From the NCBI RefSeq assembly GCF_001653235.2, contig NC_035794.1:1736001-1800000 (forward strand): a DNA stretch of 64,000 bases, written 5' to 3'. This document shows, one piece after another, positions 1 to 11,600 of the stretch (the first letter of the stretch is position 1; each line of letters starts with the position of its first letter). The DNA is from Pochonia chlamydosporia 170. Lineage: Eukaryota > Ascomycota > Sordariomycetes > Hypocreales > Clavicipitaceae. Under the pieces are notes generated by a model that did not search any database, was not told the origin of the DNA, and saw only the letters and a list, made by a program, of their open reading frames with translations. A program made the translations under genes and the position numbers.

Positions 1-3000
1 CAGTCCAACTTGTTGGAAATGAGCAACCTGGAAAGATGTAACTTGTTTGAGTACTGGCTAAAGAGTATTCGAGACCCCATTATCTCATCGATTACAGAGC
101 TCAACGTTGAATATTCTGAATACCTTGAGGAGCGAAGAAAGGTACAAGGAGATCTGGACCTCCGTTGCCTCCAGCAGGCAGACATCATTGGTGTAACGAC
201 GACAGGTCTCGCCAAAAATACCAAATTACTCCGTCGCTTAAGAAGCAAAGTAATGGTGTGCGAAGAGGCAGGAGAAGTGCTAGAAGCCCACATCTTGACT
301 GCTCTTCTTCCCTCCCTGGAGCATGCAATATTGATTGGCGATCATTTGCAACTTCGGCCCCAGATCAACAGCTTTGACCTGCAAAGCTCTAATCCAAGCG
401 GCGTCCAGTACTCTTTGGATATGTCACTATTTGAGAGATTGGTGATACCACCACATCCGATAGACCCGCGTCTTCCTTACAGTTCTTTGGAGACACAACG
501 ACGGATGCATCCATCCGTGTCGGCGCTCGTTAGATCGACACTGTATCCAGATCTCAAAGACTCCGAAACAGTGCAACATTATCCTGAAATTTACGGAATG
601 AAAAAGAGGTTATTCTGGTTACATCATGATAAACTTGAGACTGGAGCAAATGTCCATGATCCGCTGAGCACATCTCATTCAAACGACTTTGAAGTTGAGA
701 TGACCACAGCACTTGTATCGCACTTGGTACGACAGGGTGAGTATGAGAAAGGCCAGATCGCGGTGTTGACTCCATATCTTGGCCAACTTCATAAACTCCG
801 CCGCCGTATGGCATCGATCCTCGAAATTTTCCTCAACGAAAGAGACCAAGATGAACTGGCAGCCATGGACGACAACACAACTTTACCAATTCAATCAAAT
901 GCGCCCAATAACAGCAAGAGAACCCTTCTAAAAACCATAAGAATCGCCACAGTTGACAATTTCCAAGGCGAGGAAGCGGAAGTCGTTATAATTTCGCTGG
1001 TTCGAAGCAATACACAGAATAGATGCGGGTTTCTCAGCACAGCAAACAGAGTAAACGTACTTCTATCTCGCGCGAAACATGGGATGTACATTATCGGCAA
1101 CTCAAACACATACAAGCATGTACCAATGTGGCATAATGTGATTGAAATGCTGGATAAGAGAGGCAACATTGGCACGAGCCTTCAGCTTCAATGTCCGCGT
1201 CACCCTGACACATTCATACTGGTGAGCCAACCTGATGATTTCCTCATACACGCACCAGAGAGCGGATGCAATCTTCCTTGCCGAATGAGACTCCGATGTG
1301 GACATGTTTGTGCGGGTCGTTGCCATTCTCCTGCCCTTCACAACGCTGTGAAGTGTCAGGAACCTTGTGGCCGTTCATTGACAGGGTGTGAGCACCCATG
1401 TACTCGTCAATGTGGTGATATCTGCCCTCAAAGATGTTTTGCCAAAGTGAGAGACATTAACATCACGCTGCTCTGTGGCCATGTAGTGAAGGATGCACAG
1501 TGCTGGCAAGTGCAGGAACCGCACTTGATGAAGTGTACAGAGCCAGTCACCAAAATCGTCCCTGGATGCGGCCATCACGTTGTGGTGGCATGTAGCCAAG
1601 AAGTAGACCAACCCGGCTACGTCTGCAATGCTGCATGTGGTGTGCAGCTTGGGTGTGGGCATGAGTGCAAAGAGCAATGCTTCAACTGTAGGCCTCGAAA
1701 GGGTGGCAACGTTGTTCTCACACTTCACAGTCCTTGTGGACAGAAATGTGGCCGAAGCTACTCAACATGTCGACACAGTTGCAATCTCCCCTGCCACGAG
1801 GGTAGCGAATGCCCACCTTGTGATAAGCCCTGTGAGGTTATGTGCAGCCATTCGGAATGCAGCAGACTTTGCCATGAACCATGCGTGCCTTGTGCAGAAG
1901 AGCAGTGTCAGTCCTGCTGCCCACACGCCAAGTGTTCTATGCCATGTGCTGTACCCTGCGATTGGGTTCCTTGCTCAAGGCGCTGTGAGAAGCTGCTCGA
2001 GTGCGGACATCAATGTAAGTTTCACAGCTGTTGCGGCGGTGATGCGGATTTCTCATGTTGCGATATGCCATACTGATGCGTTGTTTGGATCAGGTCCATC
2101 TATTTGTGGCGAAGAATGCCCTGATAGTAGATTTTGTCAATCGTGCGCATCCGAGGATATTAAGTCCGTGTGCGTTGACTTTTTAGAATTGAAGGAGTAC
2201 CGGGAGGTTGACCTCGATCAGCAACCGTGTGTTTTCCCGGATTGTGGGCACTTCCTTACAATAACCTCCATGGATCGTCAACTGGACATGGCCTCGCATT
2301 ACGATATGGACTTGTATGACAAGCCGGCGAATATTAACAAGCAGTCAGAGCCATTCTCAATGGATGGAACTGTCGCCACCGTATGTGCCACATGCAGAGG
2401 ATCGCTTCGAAACATTGCTAGGTACGGGCGTATTGTGCGTCGTGCAATTCTTGACGAGGCAACCAAGAAATTTATCTCTTGGTCAAACATGGAATATAGG
2501 TCGCTTTCCGCAAAGTTCCTCAAAGCCCAGGAAGCCCTCGGCCAGGCGGCTAACCTAGGTCAAGCAACAACAGTCGCCAAGTCTCAACGATCCAAGCACT
2601 CAGCATCGAGATTTCAGTACCTCGATTATGTCGAGAAGGCGGACATAAGTAGGCGATACGGAGACTTGATTACAACATGGCGCGAGATCTTCCGTTTTAC
2701 ATGTGCAGTGAGAGTTGAAGCACAGCCTTTCCAACGAGTTGCGGATCACGTTCGTCACGCCAATCGCCGGCAAGGGACAACCAAGAAGTTCAAGTTTGAT
2801 GAAGCCGTCATCCAAATGAAAGGTTTCCTTTTGGCGCGCACTTTACTCCTGAAGTGTGAGTTGGGGATTTTGTGCGACTTCTTCGTCAAATGTCAAGGCA
2901 GAGCCATATGCTCTCCAGACTTTTGTCTGAACCTTGAGCAGCAATTCAAAGAATGCGAAGAAGTAATACAGCTTGGGCAAAAGTCAGTGCACCCGAAAGA

Positions 3001-3487
3001 AGAAGTACAGGCTCTGATTTTCAAAGCTCAACTTTACGCCATTGCGGGAAGCGTGTCTGCTGGCTCGGTACCGCCGGCTTTAGGAAATGAAAGCTTCTTA
3101 AACAAAGATGCGGTGAAAGAACGCGGAATGACCTTTCTCAGGCAGGCTAAAGAGCTTCTTCAGCTCTACCCATCCACTGTCATATTTGAAGACGAAATTA
3201 ACGCAGCAGAGCTGTCGCTGGATGGGTTGTACCAGGAACTTACGAGCAGTGAGATACGTACTGTGATCGAAGCCATGGTTGGAGTTGTTGGTGGAGCAGG
3301 TAACTGGTATACGTGCAGAAACGGCCATCCGTTCAACATCGGAGGGTGCGGTAGACCGATGGAAGTGGCGCGATGTCCGGAGTGTAACGAAAGCGTGGGC
3401 GGTTGGGACCATGAGATGGTTGATGGTGTGGAAGATGCTCCTGGCTTAGATCGACTCGTCCGCGAAGTTGGCAAGATGGGAGTATAG
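1..3487 (+). CDS. NFX1/ZNFX1-type zinc-finger RNA helicase (5' end outside window)
   Basis: Superfamily-1 (Upf1-like) helicase with cysteine-rich zinc fingers; 1135 residues are visible and the frame is open at base 1, so the N-terminus lies outside. Exon 1 is 1-2014, intron 2015-2093 (GTAAGT...CAG, branch TACTGAT), exon 2 2094-3487; the junction joins two cysteine-rich stretches in frame. Visible motifs are VCEEAGEV (motif II), QRRMHPSV, VDNFQGEEAEVVIISLVRS (motif V) and NRVNVLLSRAKHG (motif VI). Then follow a long run of CGH...C NFX1-type fingers and a C-terminal RZ-type finger (CRNGHPFNIGGCGRPME...CPEC). Relatives include ZNFX1 and fission-yeast Hrr1, which act in RNA silencing; that role here is inference from the family. 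It is not a biosynthetic gene and probably marks the left edge of the metabolite cluster. Confidence 0.93.
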
Positions 3488-3791
3488 ACGTGTATTTGGG
3501 TTTCTGCAATGTTTGACGGCACTTGAGGGGATTGTGAACAAGGTCATTTGCTTGGTATTAGAGGCTGATTTACGAGGACCGAAGACAGATATGTGGTTGG
3601 TTTGGGCGTGAGTTAGGAACTTTGCTGAATTTGATAAGAATTGTCGGATAAATATATGTAATGTACTGTAATGTACTGTAAGCGCCTTCGAGCTGAATCA
3701 CCTCCCGTGGCGATGGGAGTGAAGTGATGACTGGAGAGATACAAAAGTGGGTGTAACTCGTGATCCATTCGTTGTGCCCATCATCAGGTCA
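3488..3791. other. Convergent intergenic spacer
   Basis: 304 bp between the stops of the helicase and the alpha/beta hydrolase. It contains a short tandem duplication (about 3658-3679, unit ATGTACTGTA). No gene seen. Confidence 0.7.
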
Positions 3792-4813
3792 TCATGACAA
3801 CCAAGCATCAATTGCGCCTTTCAGCGCATCTTTTAACCATCCCTCATCATCAAGCCTCAGCTCAGAGTCAAATCCATGCTCACCATCCCTCTCCGTCAGA
3901 CTCACCCCATCACCGAGCACCTCCCTCGCACGTTTCACAAACCGCCGCACCGTCTGCACCGGCACTACACTATCATCCTTCCCGTGCAAGATGACAATGC
4001 CGCCCTTTGGAATGCTCACATTATCTGCCTCCAAAGCCTCCATCGGGAAATACACCCTCCTCTCCGAAGGCGTAGCATCCCCCGTCTCCTGCCCATATAA
4101 CCTCCCCAGTTGGCCGTACTGAATCGCTGCCAACATGAACTGCAGTCTCGCCTCAGACGTCAACGAAGTTTCTGCGGACTTGCCCTTTGTCGCGGCAAGG
4201 GTCTCATCATAAAATGATTGGGGGATACTCTCTCCAAAGGGCGCTCTATCTCGTGGTGTTACGAATTCAGGACCAACGGTATCGACCCAGGGGTACGTGG
4301 CGATGGCGGCGCTCACATCTTGAGGGCGGTTCAGCGCCGTGCTTACGCTGAGGAGCCCGCCTGCCGAGTCGCCTGCCAGGAGGATACGGGCGAGATCGAT
4401 TTCCACGGGCGGTGATTGTGACGAGAGGAGGTCTGTGAGTGTGGGGGAGTGCAAGTATTCCCAGAAAGAGGAGATGTCGCTGAAGATTTCGGGTGTGGTA
4501 GCTTCAGGGAGGAGGCGGTAGTTGGGGGAGATGGTGATGGCGGAGGTTGTGAGGGCGAGGTCAGACAGCCAGTGGGGGAAAAAGGGCATGTAGAGTGAGT
4601 CGCCCATGATCTGGAATGGTTAGTATTTGGAAGATGTGTGTTCATTGATGGGCTGTTTCTTACCAGGCCGCCGCCGTGGAAGCGGACAATGATGGGTCGT
4701 TTGCCGGGTTGGAGGGTTTGTGGGATGAGGATGTCGGTGCGGATGGGGTGGTTGTTGATGGTTTTGTAGGGGGTTTGGAGGACTTCGAAGCCTTTGAGTT
4801 TGGGGGACGTCAT
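3792..4813 (-). CDS. Alpha/beta hydrolase, HSL-type (alpha/beta hydrolase fold 3)
   Basis: Carboxylic-ester hydrolase of 322 residues. Exon 1 is 4813-4664, intron 4663-4611 (53 bp, GTAAG...CAG), exon 2 4610-3792; the total closes in frame. Oxyanion-hole motif HGGGL lies at residues 46-50, the nucleophile elbow GDSAGG at about 130-135 (Ser132), the acid in HGKDDSVVP and the histidine in DGEHGFDSE, so the catalytic triad is complete. No signal peptide, so probably cytosolic. It lies just downstream of the polyketide synthase on the same strand, with 0.8 kb between. It could act on the polyketide (release or de-esterification) or be an unrelated esterase; the sequence does not decide. Confidence 0.9.
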
Positions 4814-5627
4814 TTTGATGGAGGTGTTGTGAGTGGTGATGCTGTGATGTTTTGGGATGGTGTTGTGAGATGGTTCTGAGGTTGAGCAGATGCCTGTGAT
4901 GACTTTTGCAAAGCTTGCTCTGTCATGAGGTTAGCGGACGGGAATGACGGCACTTATTAGGGAATAAGGCTGTTATTTATAATGTTCTCATTTCGCGATA
5001 GTTTCAGGCTACTGCTACCAAGGTATTGCGGTGTTGGTGTAAGCAGCTTATTAAGATTCTTATTAATGATGATGCAGGAACGGAAATGGTCAGATCTTCA
5101 AAGGTTGATTGATGGTGTATGCATGTGTGGAGGTGGGGGAATGGAAATGGCGGGGTTAAGATACAACATGGAGCAGGTATTTCCGAGAGTCGCGGATAAA
5201 GTATACGGAATGATTGTATTTATGATAAGTAGAAGAAAATATGTAGTATAGAAGCCGAATCATACCTTTATATATCGCTGTGTGAATCAAATTGAGCTTG
5301 AAACGAAAAGCGTCTCTCGAGTACATGACTATGTGACACAGACCTGCGTGTGGGAACCATTTGTAAGTCAACCAACATTGAGCGTATCATCTATTAGTTA
5401 AATCAAATCGAATTAATCGCATACTCCCAAATTGACATGCCTGACGCCTGACTCCTGGAAGACGCGCCCAATGTTTCCTCAGCCCAGACAGTAGAAATTC
5501 CTACGAATGCCATTCAATGTTGGAACTGCCGACTCGTCAAGGATGGACTTTGTGGTTCCACAAGTATCGGGTTTCACAACTTTCATCATCCGAACAGAAT
5601 CTATCATCATAATGAAATGCCAAATTC
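4814..5627. other. Intergenic spacer upstream of the hydrolase, downstream of the PKS
   Basis: 814 bp that must hold the hydrolase promoter and the PKS 3' end. A few short open frames have no family signal. Nothing else recognised. Confidence 0.6.
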
Positions 5628-8600
5628 TTACTTCTCAGTCGCACCATTCCTCTGCTCGAGAATATCCGTCGCCAGCGCCCTCAAACTCGCTGCCTGTGTA
5701 ATCGCACTCAACAGAAGCTCAACTCCCGTCTCCCTGCGAATCCAGTTTCGCAGCTCAACCGACACAAGCGAGTCCAAATTATACGACGCCACAGGCGCAT
5801 CTGGATCAACCTCCTCGCGCTCCATGATAGCCATTGCAGCGACCTTGGCAATAAGCGCATCCGTCAAACCCTGCAGTGGGTTCTCGGCGGCTGTCCACGA
5901 AGTCGAGTACACATCACCACCCCCACCAGCCGCGTCTCTCTTGTTCTTGTCTGCCTTGAGTCGCTCAATAGCATGAACAGGGTGGATGTATTCCCAAGGG
6001 CCATCTTGTACCGTGTTACCGTCGAGATACAACTTGAAAACTGCCGTCTTGCCGTTGTTGTAGAACAGGGATGACTTGCTGATGATGCCTTTGAAGATGG
6101 TTCGGATGTTGGCCATTGTCAGTGTAGCACCCAGAGTCTCTTGGAGGGTGTCGCTGAGACTCCTGTCAGCAACGTAACCGACGTCCAGAACCACGGGGAG
6201 GGCAATGGACACAGTGTGTTTGCCGCGAGCATTGCGATATTGCGCGAAAGCGTCGTAAAATGCCTGACAACCTTGTTAGCTTTTGCTGTTGAAACTCGCA
6301 TTGGTGAAGGTGAGCCAGCAGCCTGGGTGAACTTACTGCTGTGCCAGCGTAAATGGCCTGTCCACCATTTCCAGTGTCACCGAGGAACGATCCAAGTGCA
6401 ATGAAAAAGTCAAGGTCGTCTGGCATCAACTCATCGAGGTTCCATGCTCCTTGAACTCTAGGACCCATGACAGTCTCCCAGTCCGTGTAGCTGGCATTCT
6501 CAAATAATGTGTCCTATAAAGTAAAATGTAAGAATATGAATCGGGCGCTCTTTAAAGGGGGAAACTTACGCTCAGGAGAAGGGCACTATGAACAACTCCA
6601 CGAATTGGGGGAAGGTCTTGGATTGAGTCGACAACATTGACAACTTGCTCCCGAGATCCAACATCACAGGCTAGAGCCCGGACAGTAACATCGGTACCTT
6701 CGTATTTCTCCAACAACTTCTTGACTTCCGGGTTGGAGCCTCCGCTGCGGCCTAGCAAGACGATGTTTCGTGCTCCGTTCTCGATCATCCAATAGGCCAG
6801 GTTGAGACCGATACCACGAGTTCCACCAGTGATGAGATAGCTCGCGTCTGCCTTGAGTGCAAATGGTGTCGGCCGCAAGGCACTCTCGGCAATGGCATGT
6901 TCCTCCTTCCCCAGGGTGACGACAATCTTACCAATGCTGTCACCGGATCTGATCTTGCGTAGAGCAGATGAAAACTGGGACAGCGGCAGAACAGTCACTG
7001 GCTTGATAGGGGCAATGATTTGTTGTCGCAGCAGTTGCACAACCTGGCTGAACAATTCTTTCACCTCTTCCGGCTTGTACTGGAACATTCCACGAAGGTC
7101 GATGCTGGTGAAAGAAACGTTCTTATCAAACGTTCTCATGGGTAAGTTGTTGTTATGGAAGGCAGCTTTCTTATCAATTTCCACGAATCGACCGAATCGT
7201 GCTGCCAATGCCCAGGTGTCTGCCAGGAGCTCGCCGCCGATGGAATTGACAATAACATCAACGCCTTTGCCTTCAGTTGCACAGAGAATTTGGTCTCGAA
7301 AGTGTGCCGTGCGGCTCGAAAAAATGAGCTCCGAGGGCACTCCCAGTTCTTTATGTAAGAACTCTCTCTTCTCGCTCGTACCAGCCGTGACGAGAACTCG
7401 AGCTCCGAGATGTTGTGCAACTACAACACAAGCTTGGCCAACCGCGCCAGCCGCAGAGTGAATGAGCACGGTTTCATTCTTGCGTAGACGGGCGGTGCTG
7501 ATGAGGGCCAGAACTGCGAGAGAGTATGCGAGCGGCATGCTTGCGGCGTCTGTGATGCTCAGGTAGCCCGGAACTCTGGCAGCATGCGACGCCGGCATCT
7601 TCTTGTACGTCGAGAAGGCACTTCCTTCCAATGCCAAAAACATGACCTTATCGCCTTCCTGTAAATCTGCCACGCCGGGACCAACCTTGACGACTCTGCC
7701 AGCTCCATCATAGCCTGGCGGAGCCCAGGAGATGGCACCCAGGACGAGATCAAGATCGCGGTGGCTCACACCAACAGCTTCAACTTCAACGACGATCTCG
7801 TTCTCAGCAAGAGGGTTTTGTAGATCGTTGGTTCTGCGGAAATAAATCGAATCGGGGCTGCCTGCAACCTCAATGGTCATCTCCAAGGAGCGATCACCCT
7901 CCCATATATTCTGTTCCTTGCGGAAAGAAACGCCCTCCTCTACAGCAAACGTTTCCTTGGCATCTTTGAGCATTCGCATTCTCGGCACGTGAATAGACTC
8001 GTCGTGCCACACGAAATCTTGGTCCTGCGCGCGTGTCATCTCCGGGTCCAGCAACGGCCTGACGAGCTTGAGGATAGCAGAAACTCCTTGCTGTGTATAT
8101 GGCACATCGTCAAACGAGAGCAGGCTCTTGCTGTCTGACTCAATTCGCAGCGTTCGCAGCATGCCCTTGATGAATTTGTACTCTGGGACATCAGCCTGGG
8201 GGATAACCCACAAGAGTCCAGCATTGTGTGTAAGTAGTCCCTTGAGTACTTCAAATTTTTCGGCGGAAACATCTCGTAGGAATGAATCACTGGGCGAATC
8301 AATAACAATGTAGTAGGAGTTGCTTGACGGTTCGATCTCAGCAATAGGCTTCAAGTCGACTGGAACCCCAAGACGTTCTGAAATGGCATCAACCACCGTC
8401 TGGGCAAAAGTGACTTCGTCATCGTCCATCAATGGACCGCAAACCGTGATAGAGCCGGTGTCTTCCCGATGTGCCACTTTGCTAGAACACATGATGCTCA
8501 TGGTCTCGTCGCCGGAACCAATGCTACCTTGAATGCAGACATCGATCCCAGAGAACCCAGTGTCCTGTAAGAGGCGATTCCAAACCTTTGTAGGCATCAT

Positions 8601-11600
8601 AGGCCCTTCTTGCAGATCGCGATATTCGTCTTCCGCATACCACCAGCCGGGAAGGAGGACAAACGGCGTGGCCAGAGCGGGGTGATGGTTTCCTTCCAAT
8701 ACGACGACTTTGCCTTTAGGCTTCAGCAAAAGTCGCAAGTTGTTCATCGTGGTCTTCATGTTTTGAGTCGCGTGCAAAACGTTGGCAGCAACGACAATGT
8801 CATATTCTCCAGCGGTGAAACCCTGCGGCAGGGGATCCTGGCTGATGTCGAGCTTTTTGTACGTGATGTGTTTAGACCACTTGGACAATTTGTTCCGAGC
8901 ATTCTCAAAAAAGCCAGAGGAAATATCGGTAAAGGTGTATTCAAGGAACGCGCCCTGTGGAACGTTCTTCGACAAGGCTTCGAGAACTGGGAGCGTGGTA
9001 CCAGCTGTTCCGGCACCGATTTCCAGAATGCGAAGATTGGGCTCCAAGTTGGAAAAGTTGAGTACAACATCACCGAGGACTTTGCTGAGACGCTCGTTTA
9101 CTACGTCTGCCTCGTAGTGGCGAGTAAGCAGGCCATCCGCGAGCATAATTTCGAGCGGCTCTATTTCTCCCCGTAGGATCTGTACAAGCCCCTCACCAAC
9201 TGCGCAGAGCATCTCGCCTTGGGCATCGTGCGATCGTACCTTTTGCAAGAGAGCCGTTGGTTCAGTGTCAAACTTGACGTTGTGTTTGGCGACATATCTC
9301 TCTGCCCAAGCCGCAAAACGAGATAGATGGAATGGACGCTCTGTAGTGTCATCCCCAGCAGTCTCTCGCAGCGCGTGGTAAAGATAGTATGCGGCCGCAA
9401 TTTCCAAATCACGCATGTGTGAGATTTGGATCTCATCGAAGCTGCCGACATCAAACTTCTTAGACACCTTATCAGGATCCATGAGATCGATTCTGGGCAG
9501 CATTTCCCAAACCCAGTTGTCGGGAATGCTGGCAGCTGGGTCAGGGTCTTCATCGGCTGATCCGATGGAGCGGAATGCCACCGACTCCCATTCAGCCACG
9601 GGGATGAGTGAACCATCTGCCTGTCTCGAAAAGGCAGACACGCTGATTGACATTCGACCTCCTTTTACATCGTAATCCAGTAAGCGCGTGACGATGTCGA
9701 ACCGCTGCTTCAAAGTCGACGGGATAGTATTAGAGATACGGAATCGGCTAATATAATTGGGCATTTGTGCAGGCCTTTTCCCGTCTTCTGTCTGCTGGAG
9801 CGGACCGCCTCCCTGAAGGAAGCCATCCAATGTTGGCGGATCAACAGTAACATGGGAGCCGTAAGGGCCGATATTGCCCTGCAAGTTGCCGAGGTCACGA
9901 AGCTTGTGCTCCAGAACCGTATAGCCGTCTCCTTCGAAGAATCTAACAGAATTCCGGAACGTTGGGCCGTATTGTGTTGCTCTCACACCAGCATACTCAT
10001 ATGCGTGGGCGATATCGTGTTCAATCAGCGTCGAAGTAGAGTTGACCAGAGGCAAGGCCGTTTTCAATGTCGGGGTTTCAGTCTTCATGTCCTCATCGGG
10101 TTCAATTCGGCCGTACGCATGGATAGTCCAACCACCGGCCTTTGTCCATGTTGAAATCTCGAAAGACCAAGACGTTGACGAGAAGGAACCGGTTCCAATT
10201 GTAGCTGGGGTCAAGCGTGTAACCATATCAACTTGTTCTTCCTCCTGAATCTCTAGTCGCGCAACAACATGAAAGTCGCGAATAAGAAAGGAACCCGCCG
10301 GCGTGGCCACAGCCCGTCTCGCGGCTTCAATGGCGCATGACATGTATCCGGTCATGGGGAAGATGACAGCACCAGCTACCACATGGTCCCGAATCCAGGG
10401 CATTTCATCGAGAGTGAAGACCTGTCTATAAACACGGGTTTTCCCTCCATCGGTGTCAATCCTCCTTCCGAGGAGGGGGTGAAAGGTCTCTCCTGGGAAA
10501 AGTTTCTGGTGGGTGGCACGGGGTCTGACTTCGTAGCTCACAGACTTGTCCCATGCATATGCTGGAAGGCCAGTGACCACATCGGCATTTTGCATGTTTG
10601 TTTGGTTGACTTGGCCTAGTTGTATCGGAGCCCCTAGGTTGAATAGAGAGCCAGCAAGTTCCAACACAGCATCAACACTGCTCGAGCCACGCAGCAGCGA
10701 GGCAAGATATGTGAAGGCACCTGTTTGACCTTGCTCCGCACGAGTCAGCTCTACCGTCTGCATAATTGGAGTTTTCAGAGCAGCATGCGGCCCAATTTCC
10801 AAGATGGCAGTGGGGACGGTGTAGCTAATAGCATTTGCCTTGGCACTCTTCTGCGGCGTAACCATAGCCTGGATGGCGTTTGCAAACTTGACCGGCCGGA
10901 CCAGATTTTTGACCCAGTAGCTTGCATCAACATCCTCTGCTTCCAGAAAGTTCGTCGTAACAGACGAAACGAATCTGGGGCGAGTACCATTCTCATCAAT
11001 TCCGGGTGTGCTCTCAACTCCACAGTACGGCTTGATGGCATCAAGATAGAAGTCTGCTACGGCTTCCATGTGACGTGAGTGGTAGGCCATCTGAACTTTG
11101 AGCTTCCGGGCAAAAACACCCTTTGCTTCCGCCTCCTTGTGGATATGCTCAATGGCGAGTTGGTCTCCCGAAATTGTCACACTCTTCGGGCTGTTGATCG
11201 CGGCAACGGTTGCGTAATGACCGTTGGCATGTTCCTCAATGAGCTGTGATGCCTCTTCGGCGCCGATACCCAGAGCCAACATGGCGCCTCGCTGTTTCTG
11301 CTCACGAGACAAGATAGCAGCTGCCTGTCCACGGAAGTATGCAATAGCAATGGCAGACTTGAATGTAATGAATCGTGCTGTGAAAGCGGCAGCTATCTCA
11401 CCACTCGAGTGACCTGTCACGGTTTCCGGCTTGATGCCCCAGCTTTCCAACAATAATACGAGAGCGAGTTGAACTGCAGTACATGCCGGCTGGCTGATCT
11501 CAGCTTCGTCCACGCGAGACTCAGACTGCGACTTGTTGAGCTCCTCAGTCAAACTCCACGATGCTCCCATGGCCTGCAGATGCTCCTCCGCTTTGTCGAT

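Noticed and set aside
6853..7461. 202-codon frame opposite the PKS ER domain
   Set aside because: Antisense shadow; the PKS frame carries the conserved motifs.
8610..9176. 188-codon frame opposite the PKS methyltransferase region
   Set aside because: Shadow of the PKS on the other strand, with no family motif.
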